A stretch of 64,000 nt of DNA from Lomentospora prolificans (taxonomy: Eukaryota; Ascomycota; Sordariomycetes; Microascales; Microascaceae): positions 124,001 to 188,000 of the forward strand of contig JARFXM010000002.1 of assembly GCA_029532625.1 (NCBI GenBank). Direction: 5' to 3'. A program made the translations under genes and the position numbers. Shown piece by piece: positions 1-11,518 of the stretch (its first letter is position 1; each line of letters begins with the position of its first letter). A model generated the notes under the pieces. It made no database searches, had not been told where the DNA came from, and worked only from the letters and a program-made list of their open reading frames with translations.

Positions 1-813
1 GAGAGGGAGGGAGGGATCCTCGTATCGTATAATATGCATTTGAGTGAAGAGCTGTTGACGTCTATTACCCATCACTAAACCACTAAACATAGAATCGGGC
101 CAAGATTTTACCCCGGGTTTGCTTTCCCGATCGGTGACGCAGGCGAGGTGCATGTCTCGGCAGTCTTCGACTTTAATATATGGAAGGGTGGGCTAAGACG
201 GGAGCCAATAAGCTATACTGGCGACTTCGTGCCAGGCTCGCCCGTGGCTGGATGTCGATCGTCGCGCGTCATGAACTGGTCTTTTCCAAGGCCAATCGGC
301 CATGGGGTGGCCTCAATCCCTGCCTATAGTAGTTGGTTACTATTATAGTCTGAGAGCGACCCTGCATTCATTCTCCTTAATGGCCGAAGCATCCAAACAA
401 ACACCCAAATTTCCTCAATCACATTCGCCACTCTAGCCACAGAGCACCACTCAGGCGCAGGTAAAGCGTTGCATCGAGCCATGCGACGGCCCTTTCACCG
501 AAGAAGTGTCTAATACCCGGCGCATGCCATTACATATTTACCAAGAACACTGCACCTACCTTTACCTACCGTGGGAATCGAGATGGCACCTGGGTGCTGT
601 GACGCAATAACGACTTGCCAACGACTATTCACAGACGAGATCTCAGCAACGAAGCCACCATCAAGAGCGCGAATTGGTCTATAAAAGGGGCAAGTTGACC
701 CCGATGGAATCATTCTTCATCAACATCAGCTCGATAGGTCACCGCATTTCGCAGTCTTTTGATCCATTCGTTAATACCTTGTTCTTCCCATTCCAACAAT
801 TCCCTCCATCATA
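1..813. other. Intergenic, hydrophobin upstream region
   Basis: No convincing gene is seen here; short open frames lack introns, family motifs and codon bias. The window starts in a GA/GGGA-rich stretch. The only clear element is the TATA box described separately at 680-686, which serves the hydrophobin gene. Confidence 0.6.
680..686 (+). promoter_or_regulatory. TATA box of the hydrophobin gene
   Basis: TATAAAA followed by GGGG lies about 130 bases before the hydrophobin ATG. That spacing suits a strong fungal core promoter with a short leader. The assignment is by motif and position only. Confidence 0.55.
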
Positions 814-1243
814 ATGAAGTTCTCCATTGCCCTCTTCATGGCCGCTGCGCTCGCTGCGCCCTCTCAGCTCGAGTCTCGCCAGACATATATCCCCTGCTCG
901 GGATTGTATGGCACCGCTCAATGTTGCGCGACTGATGTTCTTGGCGTTGCCGATTTGGACTGCGGCCAGCGTACGTTTCTCATCTCGCACCGGCGACAGT
1001 AAGAATCAAAAAGGCTAATAGATGGATTATAATAGCTCCCACCGGGCCTACTAGCGCTGACGACTTCAGCGCCGTCTGCTCTGCGATCGGACAGCGTGCT
1101 CGCTGCTGTGTCCTCCCTATTGTAAGTGAATCACTAGAGTAATCGCGGCTCGGAAGAGTAGCATCTGATGTGCTAACTAATCCTTCCCGCATTAGTTGGA
1201 CCAAGGGATTCTCTGCAACACGCCCGTTGGTGTTCAGGATTAA
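814..1243 (+). CDS. Class II hydrophobin
   Basis: Small secreted amphipathic protein that self-assembles at hydrophobic-hydrophilic interfaces and coats hyphae or spores. Exons 814-970, 1036-1121 and 1196-1243 join in frame to 96 residues. Residues 1 to about 17 are a signal peptide (MKFSIALFMAAALAAP). The mature part carries eight cysteines in the class II spacing C-x8-CC-x11-C-x16-C-x8-CC-x10-C. The first gap is one residue shorter than in Trichoderma HFBII as I remember it. Both introns are GT-AG, and the second contains the branch-site-like sequence tgctaac. The ATG is the first after the TATA box at 680. Family assignment is firm; the precise role (conidial, hyphal or fruiting) cannot be told. 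Confidence 0.95.
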
Positions 1244-1974
1244 TTGAGCCTCAGCAAGGCTTTTAAATTTGTAACAATCGACAATGCTAGACGATTGTCT
1301 ATGTTGCCGACAGCGTTGAAGACTGGATTCTTTTGAATTATTCTAATATGCTCCTTAGATCTAGCATATATTATTATATTCAATGCAATGTACTTATGGG
1401 TTAATTACTTCCACGTGGCGTGCAACTGAGTGGACCTCGCATGCAGCGATCATCGCTCGCTACATGAAATTGCTCAGTGTGTCTTGTCTTCTGCGGCCTT
1501 TGGCACTTGGCTCTGCGTGTAACAGGGCGCCCGGCGGCTTCCGATCTTTACTATACAGTCACTGGAATAAATCGATTTCCGACGGTGAATAATCTTCCTG
1601 TAATTGCCTCTGATAACGGCCCATAACCGTCCTGTATTTTTGCGATAAGCGTCAGCCAGGCTAGGCCAGCTTTGGAGCTAGGAGCTCAACGGCGGAACCG
1701 AGATAGCGAATTCCTTATCAACCTCGATCTGTCAAAAGATAAGCGATGATGAGCGGCGAGCGCCGCGTCGGAAACGGCGGGGCAAATCCGTCGACGTAAG
1801 ACATATAATATACACTCGTCTTCGCCTCAGACTCCCTTTTTTTTTGTTTTTCATCCTGAAACTCAAACCTCTCGCATTTTGAAAATCTCGACAAAGCCCA
1901 GCTCTTACATTCCTAAACGCATCCTCCCTCTCATAGTAACTCTACTTAGTCATTTTTCCCCGTCAGGTTTCACC
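1244..1974. promoter_or_regulatory. Intergenic region with GATA motifs upstream of the xanthine dioxygenase
   Basis: Hydrophobin 3' region followed by the promoter of the dioxygenase. Four GATAA/TTATC cores lie at 1612-1616, 1644-1648, 1715-1719 and 1738-1742, against about 1.4 expected by chance in this length. These match the core bound by AreA/NIT2 nitrogen regulators, which fits a purine-catabolic gene. A TATA-like AT stretch lies near 1803-1812. Binding is an inference. Confidence 0.45.
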
Positions 1975-3249
1975 ATGATTTCCAAAATTGATTCCGAGGT
2001 CAGAGTTGAGCCGTTTGCGCCCACCAAAGGTTCCAAGGTGAACTTTGGCGCGGCAGTGACCAACGTGGATTTGGAAAATCTCACCGGTAAGGTCTTAACG
2101 CATGTTTGCATTGTGAAGTAGATTTATTATGCTACGTGAATAGAGGGAGAATACCCGTGAAATCGGTAACCTCCTCGGTAAGGCTTATCTCATCCGCCAA
2201 TGCCAGACGTTGTTGACTAACGGGTCAACGGAACAGATGCCGACTTTGAAATCATTCGTGATGCCTTGTTTACCCACCAGGTCCTTGTCCTGAAGAACCA
2301 GGGCCACGCCTCGCCCAAGGCCCAGTATGAAATCACCCAGCGCTTCGACCCGGAGGCGCAGGGCGCTTACGGCCACGGTAAAACTCTCGACGCCAAGCGT
2401 TCGATTCTTCACCCGGATCTAAAGACGGTGCCCCATCAGCCCCAGGTCCAAGTTATCGGGAACGGCTTCGTGCCCTCGTATGAGGGCTTGGAGAACATCC
2501 AGCTCCGCCATCCTCATCACCGAACCTTCCATGAGACCGTGATTCCCGATGAGGACGACCTGAACTTCACTCGATTTTACAGGTGGCACATCGATGCCGC
2601 TCTATATGGTCTTGCTCCCCCGGTCGCTACAACACTGTTGGCCGTCAAGGTGCCAGCCGGCCGAACCCAAACGCTGAGGTACGATGACGGAACCGGCGAC
2701 GAGCTGCAAGTTCCCCTCGGCACTACGGCGTTTGTCAACGGCGAGACCATGTATGATCTCCTTTCCGAGCAAGACAAGGAGTTTGTTCGGACCGCAAAGG
2801 TCGAATATGCGCCTCATCCCTACATCTGGATGTCGCCCGCAAAATCCCGTCCCACTGGTCTCGGCCTCGTGTCTGATGGCAAGGAACTGTCCGAATCCGA
2901 GCTCCCCCCGATCGATCCTTGCGCCATTCAAGTCTTGCCCCTCTGCTGGAAGAACCCGGTGACCGGTCGCCTTGCCCTGCAGGTCCACCCTTCCGCCATC
3001 CGAAAGTTGCATCTCGCGGATGGAACGGTTATCGATGACCTGGCAAAGGTCCGAGACACAATCTACCGTCTCCAACGCCCCGGAATTGCGCCCGAGCTTG
3101 TTTACGCCCACGATTGGCAGGAAGGCGACTTTGTCATCTTCCACAATCGAGGGGTTCTTCACTCGGTTGTTGGCGCGTTCGCGGAAGACGAGGTGCGGTT
3201 GTTCAGGCAGTGCAACATTGCCGGCAGCGAGATGCCCGCTGGACCTTGA
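1975..3249 (+). CDS. xanA: Alpha-ketoglutarate-dependent xanthine dioxygenase (TauD/TfdA superfamily)
   Basis: Non-haem Fe(II)/2-oxoglutarate oxygenase, probably the fungal enzyme that turns xanthine into uric acid without a molybdenum cofactor. Exons 1975-2086 and 2237-3249 give 374 residues, close to about 370 for Aspergillus XanA. Visible iron ligands are His155 and Asp157 in the WHIDAALY segment and distal His346 in the HNRGVLHS segment. The segments around NGFVPSYEGLEN and YDDGTGDE resemble XanA rather than bacterial TauD. The start is the ATG at 1975, because the upstream frame has no ATG. The 150-base intron holds stops in the coding frame, and no mini-exon keeps the phase. Taurine or other sulfonate dioxygenase activity is the main alternative. 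The GATA-rich promoter supports nitrogen scavenging. Confidence 0.75.
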
Positions 3250-3531
3250 TGAATTTTTGGTCATGGTTGCGGAGGGTTTTTTTTTTTTTTTTGTCTGTTT
3301 TCAAAATTTGTTTCGACTAAACGCTCGCAATTTTGTTTTTCTCATCTAATGCCGAATGAATACATCGGCTATCAACTCTACTCGAATCCAAAATGGGGTA
3401 TAGACTTGGAACATAATGTCCCTCCCTAAACTATGCTTCTAACAGTGCTCAATTTCATATGCAAATAATATGGACAAGATGCTTTGCTCCCCAACGCTCC
3501 TAGGTCGTGCTTCCGGTAAATATTAGCATGT

Positions 3532-5631
3532 TCAGCTCCTTGCCTCTCCCTCGTCGTCGTAGCCGTAATCACGCTGAGCCTCATCGGCCGTCTCGGATCT
3601 GTCGATTAGTGGAGCCAGAGTAGGAGACTGAGGGGGCTCCGGAGCCTCTTCCTGGGTAGTGATGCCGTACCATCCGACCACGCCAACGCCGAGGATGCCC
3701 ATGATGCAGCTAGCGATGAAGGCAAAGATGCCACCCGCAGTAAACCTACCAAATCAGTCAGAACGGGAAGATGAGGGTGAGGGAAAAGAAAAAGACATCT
3801 TGAGGAAACATACCCTCCAGGAAGCCGAGGTGGCGGCGTGTTCTGACCAGAGAGGTCCAAAAGATCGCGGGTGTTACCGGCAGCATTGCCCTTTGTTTGA
3901 ACATTACCATCAGTGCAAGCTCGCAGATGGTCCTTTGGAATGGTAATCATATTCTGAAGCTCGGTTGGAGCTTCAATGAAAGTGGCGACCAGGCCAGACA
4001 CGACATGCCACTCAATGTGGCAGTGGAAGAGCCAAACACCTGGAAGGGGGGTTAGTCACATCACATCCCGAGAACGCGAAAAAGGGAATCTTAAGAATAC
4101 TCACCAGGGTTGTTAGCCTTGAAGCGCAAGACGATGTTGCCGTTGGGCCATACAACCAAAGTATCTCTCCTGATTGGAGTGTCGGGGAATCCAACGTCCG
4201 CAACCGCCGCGGCGTCGAATTCGCCGGCATCTTCCTCAGACCGGTAGATGGCCTGGAATTGGTGACCGTGAAGATGGAAAGGATGACGACCGTCGTCTTG
4301 GTTGTTGACTACAATCTGAACAATCTCATCTTTCTCCAGGACAAAGCTCTGGGTGTACTCGCCGTAGATACGAGAGTTCGTGACGAGATCGCCCCCGCTA
4401 AGAACCGTATAGAGAGTAGGCACCTTGGGAGCTTTGTAGGTGATGTTGTTGAAAAAGGCATAGTTGGCACCGTCGCCAAGGTTGTCCATCACCACATTGA
4501 GCTCAACGGTACGATCGGGCTCGGGCAAGAGAGGCCCCTCATCGTAGGGAACGAGCGTCATGTCATCGATGGGATCAAACTCCTCAATGAGAGCCGGCTT
4601 GGGAAGCTCCCGGTCCTGGTTGTAGACTAACCAGCCGGTGACATTCCAGTTCAGGTCATGTGGTAGAACATCGAAAAGTTCCTATTCCTCGTTAGATGGT
4701 TGTATTAATAAAATGCGAGACGACCCAAGACAATACTTACCGTGTCCATGCTTCCTACAAAGGCAAAGTTCTCGTCCGCCTTCTTCTTGGTGGTCAATAG
4801 GAAGCTGCAGCGCTGACCAGCAGAGAGGTAAATCATGTCAGTTTCGGCGGGCTTCGTATACACGCCATCGACCTCGACAATGGTCATAGTGTGACCCTCA
4901 AACCAGAGGTACTGGGAGGCAAAGGCGCCGAGGTTAATGGCACGGAAGAGGTAAGTCTTTCCATGCTCGACAGGTACCGCCAAGTTTTGGGTCTCGTTGA
5001 TGAGGGCAGCTTGAGGCACAGGCTCCGCACCGGTAGGGTTACTCTTGGCCAGGAACTGAGGGATGAGATTGGACATTTGGTCATGGTACCAGTCGGATAG
5101 AGTGAGAATGTGCTCCGCATCATACTGGTCCCTGAACGGTGCGTCGGGATCGTGAATGACGAGAGGACCCCTAAGCCCGTCGGGGTACTGGCTGTGAGTG
5201 TGAGAGTGATACCAGTAGGTACCATGTTGCTCGACCTGATGGAGCCGTCAGATAATAATAATATAACCATGTGACAAAAGCCAACGACGCACCTTGAATT
5301 TGTACGTGAAGGAGCCGCCCGGGGGAATAGCGCACTGCGTCACTTGCTCAGGGCCATCCATGTGCGGCGTTCCCTGCATAAACATGCCGTGGAAATGCAG
5401 CGACGTGGACTGGTTGCCGAGCTCATTGTTCACGTTGACGACGATGGTATCGCCCACATTTGCGTCGATGCGCGGAAGAGGCCACTGGCCGTTGATGCCG
5501 ATGGTGGGCCGCTCAAAGGCATTATCCGGGTTCGCGCGCACCCAGCCGATGTTGAAGTTGTACTCGACGACGGCCGCCTGCACGACAGCGGCAAGGACGG
5601 AAAACCCCAAGGCCGCTCGGAGTGACGCCAT
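3532..5631 (-). CDS. fet3: Fet3-type multicopper ferroxidase
   Basis: Plasma-membrane multicopper oxidase that oxidises Fe(II) to Fe(III) for uptake by the FTR1 permease. Exons in transcript order are 5631-5293, 5235-4741, 4681-4105, 4039-3814 and 3745-3532, giving 616 residues. It has a signal peptide (about 1-20), HFHG at 79-82, WYHSH at 121-125, and HPFHLHGH and HCHIEWH copper motifs. A C-terminal membrane helix (around [19 protein letters not shown]) is followed by an acidic tail, as in Fet3 and unlike secreted laccases. The acidic residues that mark ferroxidases are present: an Asp four residues before the T1 His (DDGRH), a Glu in LWFEGH, and acidic residues in EEFDPIDDM. It is divergently paired with FTR1. 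A laccase is less likely given the anchor, acidic residues and partner. Confidence 0.93.
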
Positions 5632-6436
5632 GGCGGCGAATGTGCCTCTTGGAAATCAAAACCCCACCCGCGCCCCCCAAAAAAAAAAAAATACTATTAG
5701 AAAGAATGCGCGAACAAGAGCGACAAGATAAAGGCAAAAGGAATTAATTCAAATGATAAAAAAGCGGCCGTGCTCTGCACCGTTTGAGGTCGTTCAGAAG
5801 GCAAGACGCTCGCGAAAAGGGCGGCGCAAGAGGGTGAAGCGCGGGTGAAGCGAGAGTCGGAGCTTTCCTGCTGGCTCTTGCGGCAAAATCTTGATGAGGT
5901 GAGTTTTGCGCCGAGTGGAGCGAGCTACTCGTAGCAAAGGTTGGGAGAGACTGGACTGTGAGAGGAAAGCAAAGCTTGAAAGGTTCCCTGCCAGAGTCCC
6001 TTCACCTAACCTAACTCGGCTTCGACCCCGGCTCGACTTGTGGTTGCACGTGTTGCGACAATCTTATCAATCTAATGAAGGATTCGCCAAGGGGAAGCAG
6101 CGCGACTGGCGTTCTGCGGAAGTGGGCAAACCTCCACGAAACTCGCTGCTGTTTCCCCTGTTTGTTTCCTTCTGCCTTACGTAAGAACTCGCGTGAGGTT
6201 GCCCAAACTGTGAGGTTTCTACCACCAATATTAGCCGCTATCGGACCCTCAGACAAGATCTTGGGTGGGCCGGCCAACATGGCCAATGAGATGGCCTATC
6301 CCACGCCCGGAGACCCTCCTCATTTCCATCATGCGGAGACAGCTGTCGTCAGAACGGGTCGAAGAATTTCTCGCAAAAAGAAAGGCCACCCTTCAAGAAA
6401 GAGCGACCGACCACCCGCGTAAACTAGGAGAGAGAG

Positions 6437-6467
<31 letters not shown>

Positions 6468-6543
6468 CCAGAGAAAGAGGAAGTCCGACGACGCCAAAGA
6501 CTTCGTCTCTTTCCGCCCCCCTCGCGAACCTTGGCATGCAACC
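5632..6543. promoter_or_regulatory. Divergent FET3/FTR1 promoter region
   Basis: A 912-base head-to-head intergenic region shared by the ferroxidase and the iron permease. GATAA/TTATC cores occur at 5727-5731, 5755-5759 and 6064-6068, and a CCAAT box at 6283-6287. These are possible contacts for a SreA-type iron GATA repressor and the CCAAT complex/HapX. No full ATCWGATAA site is seen, and GATA density is not clearly above chance. A GA microsatellite lies just upstream of the FTR1 ATG. Confidence 0.5.
6428..6467. repeat. GA dinucleotide microsatellite
   Basis: About 40 bases of (GA)n with one interruption, ending about 76 bases before the FTR1 ATG and therefore probably in its 5' leader or core promoter. 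It could be length-polymorphic between strains. Confidence 0.85.
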
Positions 6544-7990
6544 ATGATGACCGATCTGTTTTCCGTCCCCATCTTCCTCGTCGTCTTTCGCGAGACGCTG
6601 GAGACCGCCATCATCGTCTCTGTGCTGCTTGCCTTTTTGAAGCAGACGCTAGATAGACCAGGTCAGGATGGCCAGATTTACAACGCCTTTCGTCGTCAGG
6701 TATGGCCTTCTATCTTTTGGAAAAAAAAAAAAAGAAAAATTCCCCTCGTTTCTTGGCCGTCCGCAACCTATCGCGTCTACTCGTAGATTGACCGTCGCAC
6801 GCCCTAACGCTGATGATCTAGGTATGGCTGGGCACGGCTGTCGGATTCTCCATCTGCATGACCATCGCCGCAGGAATCATTGGAATCTTTTACGGTTGGG
6901 GTAAGGACGCCTGGGGCGAGCAGGAGTACTACTATGAAGGCATCTTCTCCCTCATCTCCGCCGTCATCATCACCATCATGGGCGTCGCGCTGCTTCGCAT
7001 CGGTCGCATGCAGGAGAAATGGCGCGCCAAGTTGGCCAAGGCCGTCGAGGCTCCCATCACCTCTGCCGTCGGTCAGCCGTGGTTGAAGCGCGTGTTCGAA
7101 AAATACTCCATGTTTCTTTTGCCCTTCGTCACCATCCTACGCGAAGGCATCGAGGGCATCGTTTTCGTGGCCGGCGTTTCGTTCTCGGCTCCGGCCAGTG
7201 CTATCCCGCTTGCCGTGGTCGCCGGTCTCCTGCTCGGGACCGCGGTTGGATATGTCATCTATATGTGAGCTTTTCCTTTTTTTTTTTTTGGGGGGGGGGG
7301 GCTTCTTCGTCTATTTTCATTTCCCCTCTTCCCCTCGAGGTCCCTTGGCCCAATCGGGACATCGCCTCCGAATACCCCGAAGCCGGCCGAGCACCCCGGG
7401 ATTCCGGCGGGAACCCGGGAACCAGGTAACTAACAATGCACAACCAGGGGAGGCTCGATTGCGAAAATCCAAACGTTCCTTGTCTTTTCGACGTGCTTCC
7501 TTTATCTCATTGCCGCCGGTTTGTTCTCCCGAGCTTTCTGGTGTTTTGAGACGCAGCAGTGGAACAAGGTCATCGGAGGGGATGCGGCGGAGCTCGGGGA
7601 TGGTCCGGGATCTTACGATATTGATAAGAGCATATGGCACGTCAACGTAAGTGCACTCTTTCCCCCCATTTTCCCCATGTGCCTGGTTATCTATTCATCC
7701 CCATTCACAGGGGTCCGTAGAAATCGCGAGAAGCTAACCTACCCTGGCGACAGTGCTGCAGCCCCAGGCTAAACGGAGGAGGCGGCTGGGGCGTGCTCAA
7801 AGCTATTTTTGGTTGGACCAACTCCGCAACTTATGGGTCTGTCATCTCCTACAACCTATACTGGGCTGTAGTCATCTCGGGGTTCGTCCTCATGAGATAC
7901 CGTGAAGTTCACGGCGGAGAGCTGCCATTCCGCAAGTTTTCCGATTCCCTCGCGGTCACTTTTCGGAGAGTAAGGACCTCGCACGACTAG
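6544..7990 (+). CDS. ftr1: High-affinity iron permease Ftr1
   Basis: Polytopic plasma-membrane permease that takes up Fe(III) handed over by the Fet3 ferroxidase. Exons 6544-6699, 6822-7264, 7448-7646 and 7754-7990 give 344 residues. Both hallmark REXXE iron-binding motifs are present: RETLE at 16-20 and REGIE at 159-163. The rest is a series of hydrophobic helices with a short basic cytoplasmic end. The start is the first of two adjacent ATGs (MMTDLF), and the second at 6547 is equally possible. Intron 1 carries an A-run. Intron 2 has adjacent long T and G homopolymers (about 7277-7301) that are prone to sequencing error, but they are non-coding. The divergent arrangement with FET3 is common in ascomycetes and implies shared iron control. 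Confidence 0.95.
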
Positions 7991-9211
7991 AAGAGAGGTG
8001 GGGAAATATCGAAAACGAGCAAAGGAAGCCGAAGAGCAAGAAACGAGGAGAGAATTATAGAGACAAACTTTAGCTTTATTTTTACCCTCCTCTCTACCGA
8101 AATTGACCCCTCCCTTCCCCAAATATGCATCTATCACCCGTGCTAAATACTCCGATCACTGGACCCTTGACCTTTGAATAGCCTCAAACTCTATGCGAAC
8201 CAGACGTGGAGCTGTTAGCTGGCCCGCCCCGTGGCTCAACATAGCCTTAACATTACAGAGTATTAAATGTTGTTTTCTATTTTAACCATTTCCAACTACA
8301 CCCGCCCGGAAGCGGGACCCTGTTTGCGCCTCGCGCAGATGCGGGTTCCCTGTCCGGGTCGAACGATGCGCAAAGCAAGTGACGCCATGCAAACGATCCT
8401 AATGCAAACGTTACGTCCCGTCCGCCCGTCCGTCTGTGTGTATATGCACGCGTGTTTGTATGATGTGCGTAGGCGATTCCCTGTCCTGGCCTGGTGCTTC
8501 TCGCCGTTGGGTGGTACGAAAAGCTGCACGGAGGAGATGTGTGCCAAGAACCGGCATCACAGAAAAAAAAAAAAAAAAGGCCACACGGGATAGATAGGAG
8601 CCGTAGCTGTGCGGGAGTAGAGAAGAGGGTGCGCAAAAGGGTGGGAAAGGCACGGAGCTAGGCCCGAGTCCAAAAAGCTCGGTAGCAATATGCCGAACCC
8701 CTCCCTGCCGCATTGATCGGCACGCTTTACTACAATCGGCCACATAAACTCCACCTGAGAAGTACCGAGCCACGCGCAAAAGGGGAAGGGGGGCGAGCGA
8801 CGAAGGATGAGGAGAAAGGGGGGCCTGAGTGTGCAGCTCTGATTTACCTTGCGCGGAAGCGAAGTACTCGACGACAAAGGACATCTTGCGAAAGGAGCGC
8901 AAAGACGAGACGAAACAATTGCCTGTGTTCTATGCCGCAGGTGGGGTGGTAAGAAGGTTGATTACTACTCGGCAAGTGTCGATAGTCGTCGTGAACGACG
9001 AGTAACGCGTATAAATATATCATGCCTCCCCTCCGTCGAGAGAGGTTTGCTATTTCTTCTTCAACATCATTCCTCCTCAATCATACTCTTCTTCGTCATC
9101 GTCGGATACGGGACGTTGTTACACAAGATTCCGACCTTTCCCCCCCATCTCCACATCCACACTACGATACTATACCCGTCCCCTAAGGACTAGATTTGCA
9201 TCATCATCAAA
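7991..9211. other. Intergenic, FTR1 3' region and FDH promoter
   Basis: No gene seen. It contains an A-run of about 16 bases near 8563-8578 and a TATA element (TATAAATA, 9010-9017) about 200 bases before the FDH start. A pyrimidine-rich leader runs from about 9050 to the ATG, as is usual for highly expressed fungal genes. Confidence 0.5.
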
Positions 9212-11137
9212 ATGGTATTGTTCTCCTCTGACATCAAGCATAGTGTCCTCCCCCTCACTATCCCCCCTGCCTCCTAAGACACGGGAAGCATAATAGCTGT
9301 CTCACCGTCCCTCCTCCCACGGGTGTGGCGCGTGACACTACTGCTATGCCGTCCCCCGTTCGTCAATGGCTTCTGCAGGGAACAATTGAGTTCAGTGGCT
9401 GACATTTCTCACATCGACAGGTCAAGGTTCTTCTCGTTCTCTACGACGGTGGCAAGCACGCCGAGGACGTGAGTATTCTCTTTTCTTCTCTTTCCCCTGG
9501 TGTCATTGGAGGTCAACTCAACCGGATACACCATCCCCCACCCCCCCCTTTTTCAAATCCCCAGGCCACGCGTACCATTACACCTTGATAGCTCCAATTA
9601 GCAGGTGCATGGAAGCTCCTGTTCCCCAGAACCCACCCAAGCTCCCCCCGGCGGTCGTGCGATCGACAGCTTGTTGCTTTGTTTGGTCCCGACATTACGA
9701 TGTTGGGGGGAATGTGAGTGGGGTAGTCCGGCCGCAAGGCCAGCAGTGCGGGGTAGCATCATCGATCCTGGAATGCCAGCTTTCCTGGCGTGCAAAGTTG
9801 CACGCTAGGCAGTTTTTAGCGCTTGGCTAGCATCTCGACGGGGACTTTTCGGTCTTCGGGGACTCCAACCAGAACCCAGAATAACCCCGAGACCGAAAAT
9901 AAGCTACGGCGGACTAACCTTCTTCTCGTGCTAGGTCCCTGAGCTTCTTGGCACCACTGAGAACGAGCTCGGCATCCGCAAGTGGCTCGAGGACGCCGGC
10001 CACACTCTGGTCACCACATCCGATAAGGATCGCGAGGGCTCCAAGTTCGACGAGGAGCTCGTCGACGCTGAGGTCATCATCACCACTCCGTAAGTCTTTC
10101 CAATTGATCCTGCCCGCTTCGCCCCCTGCCTGCCCTGGGGGCCTCCACACTTCCACACATCGTTCCCTCGTTCGGCCCACGCTTTCCCGATCGACCCCAC
10201 ATGCTTCCGATCCTTTTGGTACTGACTAGTTCTGCCCCTCGTTTCTAGCTTCCATCCCGGCTACCTCACGGCCGAGCGCCTGGCCAAGGCCAAGAACCTC
10301 AAGCTCGCCATCACCGCCGGCGTCGGCTCCGACCACGTCGACCTCAATGTCGCCAACAAGACCAACGGCGGTATCACCGTCGCCGAGGTGACCGGCTCCA
10401 ACGTCACCTCCGTGGCCGAGCACGTCGTCATGACCATTCTCGTCCTCGTCCGCAACTTCGTCCCCGCTCACGAGATGATTGAGCGTGGCGACTGGAACGT
10501 TGCCGAGGCGGCCAAGAACGAATACGATCTCGAGGGCAAGGTCGTCGGTACCGTTGGCGCCGGCCGCATCGGTGAGCGCGTGCTCCGCCGCCTCAAGCCC
10601 TTCGACTGCAAGGAGCTCCTCTACTACGATTACCAGGGTCTCCCCGTCGAGAAGGAGCAGGAGATTGGCTGCCGCCGCGTCGCAAACCTCGAGGACCTCG
10701 TTGCTCAATGCGACATCGTGACCATCAACTGCCCTCTCCACGAGACCACCAAGGGTCTCTTCAACAAGGACCTCATCGCCAAGATGAAGCCTGGTTCGTG
10801 GCTCGTCAACACCGCCCGTGGCGCCATTGTCGTCAAGGAGGACGTTGCCGAGGCTCTCAAGACTGGTCACCTCCGCGGCTATGGTGGTGATGTCTGGTTC
10901 CCCCAGCCCGCCCCCCAGGACCATCCCCTCCGCTATGCCAAGAACCCCTTCGGCGGTGGTAACGCCATGGTCCCTCACATGTCGGGTACCTCCATCGACG
11001 CCCAGAAGCGCTACGCCGCTGGTGTGAAGAGCATTCTCGACAGCTACTTCTCTGGTCGCCACGACTATAGGTCTGAGGATCTGATCGTCCACAAGGGCGA
11101 CTATGCCACCAGGGCGTACGGTGAGAGGAAGAAGTAA
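9212..11137 (+). CDS. fdh1: NAD-dependent formate dehydrogenase
   Basis: Cytosolic D-2-hydroxyacid-dehydrogenase-family enzyme that oxidises formate to CO2 and makes NADH. Exons 9212-9214, 9421-9468, 9935-10089 and 10249-11137 give 364 residues, close to the 375 of Neurospora FDH. Exon 1 is the ATG alone. The intron starts directly after it (gtattg), and the next exon supplies [16 protein letters not shown], which matches the conserved FDH N-terminus only with this Met. Motifs seen are the formate-pocket PFHPGYLT, VTGSN, the NAD-binding [10 protein letters not shown], the catalytic Arg in NTARGAIV, and the catalytic His in PHMSGTS. It lacks an obvious targeting peptide. Codon use is strongly C-ending, suggesting high expression. 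Confidence 0.96.
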
Positions 11138-11518
11138 ATAATGAGAACCTGGAAGTTCGTCGTATATGAGAATTGAATGGGAGGGCAGTGTATAACTAGG
11201 CTGCTTGAATGGTCAGGCGCTATTACATACCACTTATTAATGAATGCCAATGGATATGAAATCGTACTAAATCTCATTTATTTGATGATGATATTCCTTG
11301 ATGCTCCCGGAAGATGGAGGCTTGTAGTGTTAGAAAAGGCGAAAATGCTGATGACATAGGACTGCTCGGTGCAGTATTCTCCCGATTCAATCTGCCGATT
11401 ATTATGTTGGCACTACGCTGACCTTTGCTCCACGATCTCTTGCAATCCCACCCCGCATTTGCTGCGAATCGCTAAATCCAAATTTTCAACTGCTTCACTC
11501 TCGAGAGCACCGGGAATC
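11138..11518. other. Intergenic, FDH to deaminase
   Basis: Nothing recognisable beyond the 3' region of FDH and the presumed promoter of the deaminase. The open frame upstream of 11519 has no ATG, so I do not extend the deaminase into it. Confidence 0.5.

Noticed and set aside
2087..2236. A mini-exon inside the xanthine dioxygenase intron
   Set aside because: Candidate exons between AG and GT sites either contain a stop or change the phase; direct joining restores the family sequence.
2602..3264. 220-codon frame antisense to the xanthine dioxygenase
   Set aside because: Overlaps a conserved enzyme in full and shows no motif, start context or splice structure of its own.
10226..11092. 288-codon open frame antisense to formate dehydrogenase
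   Set aside because: It mirrors the strongly C-ending codons of fdh and is rich in Val, Asp, Glu and Gly, as expected of a shadow frame; no family motif or promoter.
11369..11518. N-terminal extension of the deaminase (possible targeting peptide)
   Set aside because: The extension opens with GTG and contains no ATG; the first ATG is at 11519.
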